The notes under the pieces are model-generated. The model did not search any database, had not been told where the DNA came from, and saw only the letters and a program-made list of their open reading frames with translations. From NCBI GenBank assembly GCA_022829145.1, contig CM040746.1, positions 2,326,731-2,390,730 on the forward strand: a DNA stretch of 64,000 nt, in the 5' to 3' direction. The position numbers and the translations under genes were made by a program. Origin of the DNA: Albula goreensis (lineage: Eukaryota; Chordata; Actinopteri; Albuliformes; Albulidae). This document shows, in pieces, positions 60,637 to 64,000 of this stretch (within the stretch, counting starts at the first letter, position 1; every line of letters begins with the position of its first letter).

Positions 60637-63600
60637 CACTCCTACCCACTATTCTACCCCAGTGTTTAACCCCCTTTCCAACTCTTCTACGCCCTTTGTT
60701 TCACCCCCCAACCCAATATTCTACTCCTGTGTTTAACTCCTTTTCCACTCTTCTACGCCTGTGTTTCACCCCTACCAACTAATCTACCCCAGTGTTTCAT
60801 CCTCCTACCCACGATTGTTCCCCAGTGTTCAACCCCCAACCCACTTTTCTACCCCAATGTTTACCCCCTTATTCACTATTCTTGTCCAGTGTTTAACCCC
60901 CTTTCCCACAATTCTACCCCAGTGTCTGTCCCCCTTACTAAATTTTCTACCCCAGTGTTTAACCCCCTTTCCCACTCTTCTACGCCCTTTGTTTCACCCC
61001 CCAACCCACTCTTCTACCCCAGTGTTTAACCCTCCTACCCACTATTCTACCCGTGTTTAACCCCTTTCCTGCTATTCTACCCCAGTGTTTAACCCTCAAT
61101 CATTATTCTGCTGCCCCAGTGTTTAACCCCCCTTCCGCACAATTCTACCCCAGTGTTTACCCCCTCGACCCAGTAATCTACCCCAGTGTTTAACCCCTGA
61201 ACCCACTATTCTACCCCAGTGTATCACTCTCCTACCCACTATTCTACCCCAGTGTTTAACCCGCTAACCCACTATTCTACCCCAGTGTTTAACCCTCTTT
61301 CCCACTCTTATACACCTGTGATTAACTCCCCAATCCACCATTTTAGCCCAGTGTTTGACCCTCCTACCCACTATTCTTCCCCAGTTTTTAACCCCCTTTG
61401 CCACAATTCTACCCCAGTTTCAAACCCTCTCACTTAATATTCTACCCCAGTGTTTAACCCCCCAGCCCACTATTCTTCCCCAGTGTTTAACCCCCAACCC
61501 ACAATTCTACCCCCGTTTTTTTGCCTCCTACCCACTTTTCTACCCCAGTGTTTTACCCCCTTATTCACGATTCTACCCCAGTGTTTAACCCCCTTACTGA
61601 ATATTTTACCCCAGTGTTTAACCCCCTTTCCCACTTTTCTACCCCAGTGTTTTACCCTTATTCACGATTCTACCCCAGTGTTTAACCCCTTACTGAATAT
61701 TTTACCCCAGTGTTTAACCCCCTTTCCCACTTTTCTACCCCAGTGTTTACCCCCCTTACTCACTATTCTTGCCCAGTGTTTACCCCCTTACCAACAATTC
61801 TACCCCGGTATTTAACCCCCTTACACACGATTCTACGTCAGTGTTTAACCCCCGTACCCACGATTTTACCCCAGTGTTTAAACCTCCTACCCGCTATTCT
61901 ACCCCATTGTTGAACCCCCTTTCCCACGATTCTACCCCAGTGTTTAACACCCTTACTCACAATTTTACCCTAGTGTTTAACCCCCTTACTTAATATTCTG
62001 CCCCAGTCTTTAACACCCCTCACCCACTTATCTACCCTTGTGTTTTACCCTCCTACCCACTATTCTGCCCCAGTGTTTAACTCCTTTTATAGCTATTCTA
62101 CCCCATTGTTTTACCCTCCTACCCACTTTTCTGCCCCAGTGTTTAACCCCATAACTTAATATTCTGCCCCAGTGTTTAACCTCCCTTACCCACTATTCTA
62201 CCCTCTTTTTTAACCCCCCTGCCCTCTATTCTGCCTCAGTGTTTTACCCTCCTACCCACCATTCTACCCAAGTGTTTAACCCCTTTCCCACTGTTCTACC
62301 CCAGTGTTTAACCCGCTTTACCTCTCTTATACCCCAGTGTTTATCCCCCTTTCCTGCGATTCTACCTCAGTGTCTAACCCCCCAATTCACGATTCTTCCC
62401 AAGTGTTTAACCCCCTTCCTCCCGATTCTACCCCAGTGTTTAACCTTTGAACCCACTGTTCTACCCCAGGTTTTATCCCCGTTCCCGTTGTTTTACCCCA
62501 GTGTTTTACCCCCTTATTCATGATTCTACCCCAGTGTTTAACCCCCATTCCCGCTATTCTACCCCAGTGTTTAACACCCTCACTCACTTTTCTACCCGAT
62601 TGTTTAACCCCTTTACCCACAATTCCACTCTCGTGTTTAACCCCCAACCCACTGTTCTACCCCCGTGTTTCAGCCTCCTCCCCACTGTTCTACCCCAGTG
62701 TTTTACCCCCTTTCCCACGATTCTACCCCAGTGTTTAACCCCCTTTCCCGACATTATACCCCAGTGTTTTTACCCTCCTACCCACTCTTCTACCCACGTG
62801 TTTAACCGCCTTTCCTGCTATTCTACCCCAGTATGTAACCCCCAATCCACTTTTCTACTGCAGTTTTTTATCCTCCTACCCACTATTCTTCCCCAGTGTT
62901 TAACCCCCTTTCCCACATTTCTACCCAAGTGTTTACCCTTCTTACTCACTGTCCTTGTCGAGTGTTTTACCCCCTTCCCACTATTCTACCCCAGTGTTTA
63001 AACCCCTACTCACTATTCTACCCAGATGTTTAACCCCGTACTTAATCACCCCTTTCCCACTTTTCTAGCCCAGTGTTTAACCCCCTTACCCACAATTCTA
63101 CCCTTGTGTTTTACACCCCAACCAACTATTCTACCCCACTAATTTACCCTCCTACCGACTTTTCTACCCCAGTGTTTTACCCCCATTCTTGCTCCTCTAC
63201 CCCAGTGTTTAACCCCTTTATTCTCCATTCTACCCCAGTGTTTAACCCCCTTACCCACAATTCTGCCCTTGTGTTTTTAACCCCAACCAACTTTTCTACC
63301 CCAGTGTTTAACCCCCTTTCCCAAGAATCTTCCCCAATGTTTAATTCCCAACCTACTATTCTACCCCAGTGTTCATCCCCCTTCCCCACTATTCTACCCC
63401 AGTGTTGAACCCCCATTCCTGCAATTCTACCCCAGTGTTCAACCCTCCTACCCACGATTCTACCCCAGTGTTAAACCCCCTTTCTCACTTTTCTCCGCCA
63501 GTGTTTTATCCCCTTCATTAATATTCTGCCCCAGGGTTTAACCCCCCTCACCCACTATTCTACCCAGTTTTTTACCCTCCTGCCCACAATTCTACCCCAG

Positions 63601-64000
63601 TATTTAATCCTCCAACCCACGATTCTACCCCAGTGTTTTACCCTCCTACCCATTATTCTACCCCAGTGTTTAATCCCCTTTCTCATGATTGTACCCCTGT
63701 GTATAACCCTCTTATTTCATGTTCTACCCCAGCGATTAACCCCTTATCCACGATTCTACCCCAGTGTTTTACCCCCTTTCCCTCTCTTCTTCCAAGTTTT
63801 TTAACCACCTTACTCCCTATTCTACCCCTATGTTTAACCCCCAACCCACTGTTCTACCCCTGTGTTTAACCCCCGTTCCCGCCATTCTGCCCCAGTGTTT
63901 AACGCCCTTTCCCACAATCCTACCCCAGTGTTTAACCCCCCAACCCATGATTCTAGCCCCATGTTTTTGCCTCCTGCCCATTATTCTACCCCAGTCTTTA
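60637..64000 (+). repeat. 33-bp satellite array, C-rich orientation (block 11)
   Basis: Satellite to the end of the window. A 110-bp stretch is locally duplicated in tandem (61540-61650 and 61650-61760, both with TTATTCACGATTCTACCCC then TTACTGAATATTTTACCCC). The part 62440-63130 matches 44130-44850 and, inverted, 37900-38640. Then 63130-63440 matches 44840-45110, and 63460-64000 matches 46590-47070, skipping the LINE-containing part. No gene is seen. Confidence 0.95.

Noticed and set aside
1..64000. Telomere-like motifs (TTAACCCC, CCCTTACCC) in the satellite
   Set aside because: The exact vertebrate telomere hexamer is not tandemly repeated; the similarity is confined to the linker of each monomer.
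1..64000. Centromere function or a CENP-B-box-like motif in the monomer
   Set aside because: I see no CENP-B-box match in the consensus monomer. Long satellite and inversions alone do not show centromere identity.

Overview
The window is a non-coding, repeat-dominated stretch of an animal genome, most likely a ray-finned fish. That inference rests on the transposons seen together: reverse-transcriptase fragments of the L2/CR1-like and Rex1-like non-LTR groups, a Charlie-like hAT remnant and an LTR element with a tRNA-type primer site. I find no intact host gene, no RNA gene and no CRISPR. All boundaries were set by eye and most are good to about 5-30 bases.

About 54 kb is one satellite family with a monomer near 33 bp. 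Its core on the C-rich strand is CTACCCCAGTGTTTAACC, with subtypes differing in the linker (CCTTACCCAC, CCAACCCAC, CTCCTACCCAC). The + strand is C-rich at 1-3237, G-rich from 3738 to 41506 (interrupted by a transposon island) and C-rich again from 41507 to the end. Three N blocks of exactly 500 bases (3238-3737, 28470-28969, 60137-60636) are scaffold gaps of nominal size. Because 33 bp equals 11 codons, the array is open in several frames on both strands, so the many apparent proteins ([15 protein letters not shown], [15 protein letters not shown], VKHWGRIVGKG-like) are periodicity artefacts.

The satellite has large-scale structure. The sequence from about 30480 to 41361 reappears as its reverse complement from 41507 to about 52420: a fold-back palindrome with arms near 10.9 kb and a spacer near 145 bp. 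Within the C-rich part a higher-order unit of 2.7-3.0 kb repeats in tandem (51.4, 54.1 and 57.1 kb signatures), with related copies at 1.8, 6.8 and 31.5 kb. A 0.7-kb higher-order unit is tandemly triplicated at 17.3-18.8 kb. One piece of an L2-like reverse transcriptase was evidently captured in the satellite and amplified with it: eight copies (8.9, 13.9, 16.1, 17.3, 18.0, 18.7, 36.6 and 45.4 kb) share the same edges.

A transposon island interrupts the array at 19667-27600. From left to right it holds AT-rich sequence with a 98-bp direct repeat, a decayed minus-strand hAT transposase (21.45-22.3 kb), a truncated minus-strand LTR retrotransposon (leader with ~70-bp repeats, primer binding site, 360-bp LTR ending at 24439), about 100 bp of satellite, and a minus-strand Rex1-like LINE (24547 to about 27590) with many frameshifts and an FADG in place of FADD. 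A second, G-rich minisatellite (27606-28469) leads into the middle gap.

The features do not form a pathway. The window is best read as heterochromatin-like satellite DNA whose history (amplification, inversion, capture of transposon pieces) is recorded in its structure. Part of that structure, above all the palindrome, could instead come from long-read assembly artefacts.
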